From CAUJGQ01 sp038325665 (GTDB lineage Bacteria; Chloroflexota; Dehalococcoidia; CAUJGQ01), in the NCBI GenBank assembly GCA_038325665.1, contig JBBQJF010000112.1:1-13827 (forward strand): a DNA stretch of 13,827 nt, written 5' to 3'. The notes below the pieces were generated by a model. That model was not told where the DNA came from, made no database searches, and saw only the letters and a list, made by a program, of their open reading frames with translations. The translations under genes and the position numbers were made by a program. Positions within the stretch are counted from its first letter, which is position 1. Each line of letters begins with the position of its first letter. Shown here piece by piece: positions 13,679 to 13,827 of the stretch.

Positions 13679-13827
13679 TCGCCCAAGGGCCAGCGGAGCA
13701 CCCGATCCGAGAGTGCGCGAGCGTCCGCCGCCGGCGCGGGACCCGTGACTCGCGTGTATTCCTCGCACTTGTACACGGAGCCAGGCCCGGGTCCGTCGGG
13801 GCAGGTTCGCGCCGTCCCCGCGCGGGG
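13679..13827. other. No supported feature
   Basis: The last 149 bases contain no gene I can support. The minus-strand open frames here are arginine/proline-rich and look like chance frames in GC-rich DNA. No tRNA, rRNA or clear promoter was seen. A gene may begin beyond the window edge. Confidence 0.6.

Noticed and set aside
13441..13776. Minus-strand 111-codon open frame at the window end
   Set aside because: It runs through the inverted repeat and both REP-like palindromes, has no conserved domain and no clear ribosome binding site.
1..13827. CRISPR array, tRNA or rRNA genes, transposase genes, prophage or restriction-modification genes
   Set aside because: No regularly spaced repeats, no tRNA-like T-arm plus acceptor pairing, and no proteins of these types were found.

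Overview
The window is GC-rich (by eye well above 60%), densely packed bacterial DNA with frequent GTG starts. Gene content (a DUF255/SSP411 thioredoxin protein, a long-form RmlA, an O-antigen-ligase/TPR fusion, an RNHCP zinc-ribbon protein) and the intergenic palindromes fit a Chloroflexota lineage such as Thermomicrobia. That placement is inference; no rRNA or other marker gene is present.

Layout. 41-3341 (minus): a YyaL/SSP411-type thioredoxin-fold protein and, upstream of it, a D-2-hydroxyacid dehydrogenase. 3595-4359 (plus): an unrecognised protein with seven predicted membrane segments, divergent from the dehydrogenase. 4413-5150 (minus): a calcineurin-like phosphoesterase. 5390-12446 (plus): a compact polysaccharide cluster of five genes: O-antigen ligase/polymerase fused to a TPR-like region, glucose-1-phosphate thymidylyltransferase (rmlA), dTDP-glucose 4,6-dehydratase (rmlB), a GT2 and a GT4 glycosyltransferase. 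The cluster would supply dTDP-glucose and dTDP-4-keto-6-deoxyglucose, transfer sugars, and polymerise or ligate the glycan at the membrane. rmlC and rmlD are not in the window. The start codon of rmlB lies at the edge of a GC-rich palindromic element that also seems to supply its ribosome binding site.

12447-12958 is a 512-base region without a conventional gene but with dense structure: a good sigma-70-like promoter, a possible 24-codon leader peptide whose stop codon sits in a hairpin loop, nested stems, an intrinsic terminator, two more strong hairpins, a second intrinsic terminator, and a dyad around TTATAC. A well-placed Shine-Dalgarno then starts a 45-codon upstream ORF that overlaps the GTG start of an RNHCP zinc-ribbon gene (13063-13458). 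This tandem-terminator, multi-hairpin leader is the best candidate here for an undescribed regulatory RNA.

13459-13827 holds a 14-bp perfect inverted repeat and a pair of REP-like palindromes, with no supported gene. All structures were found by reading; none was folded or searched against a database.
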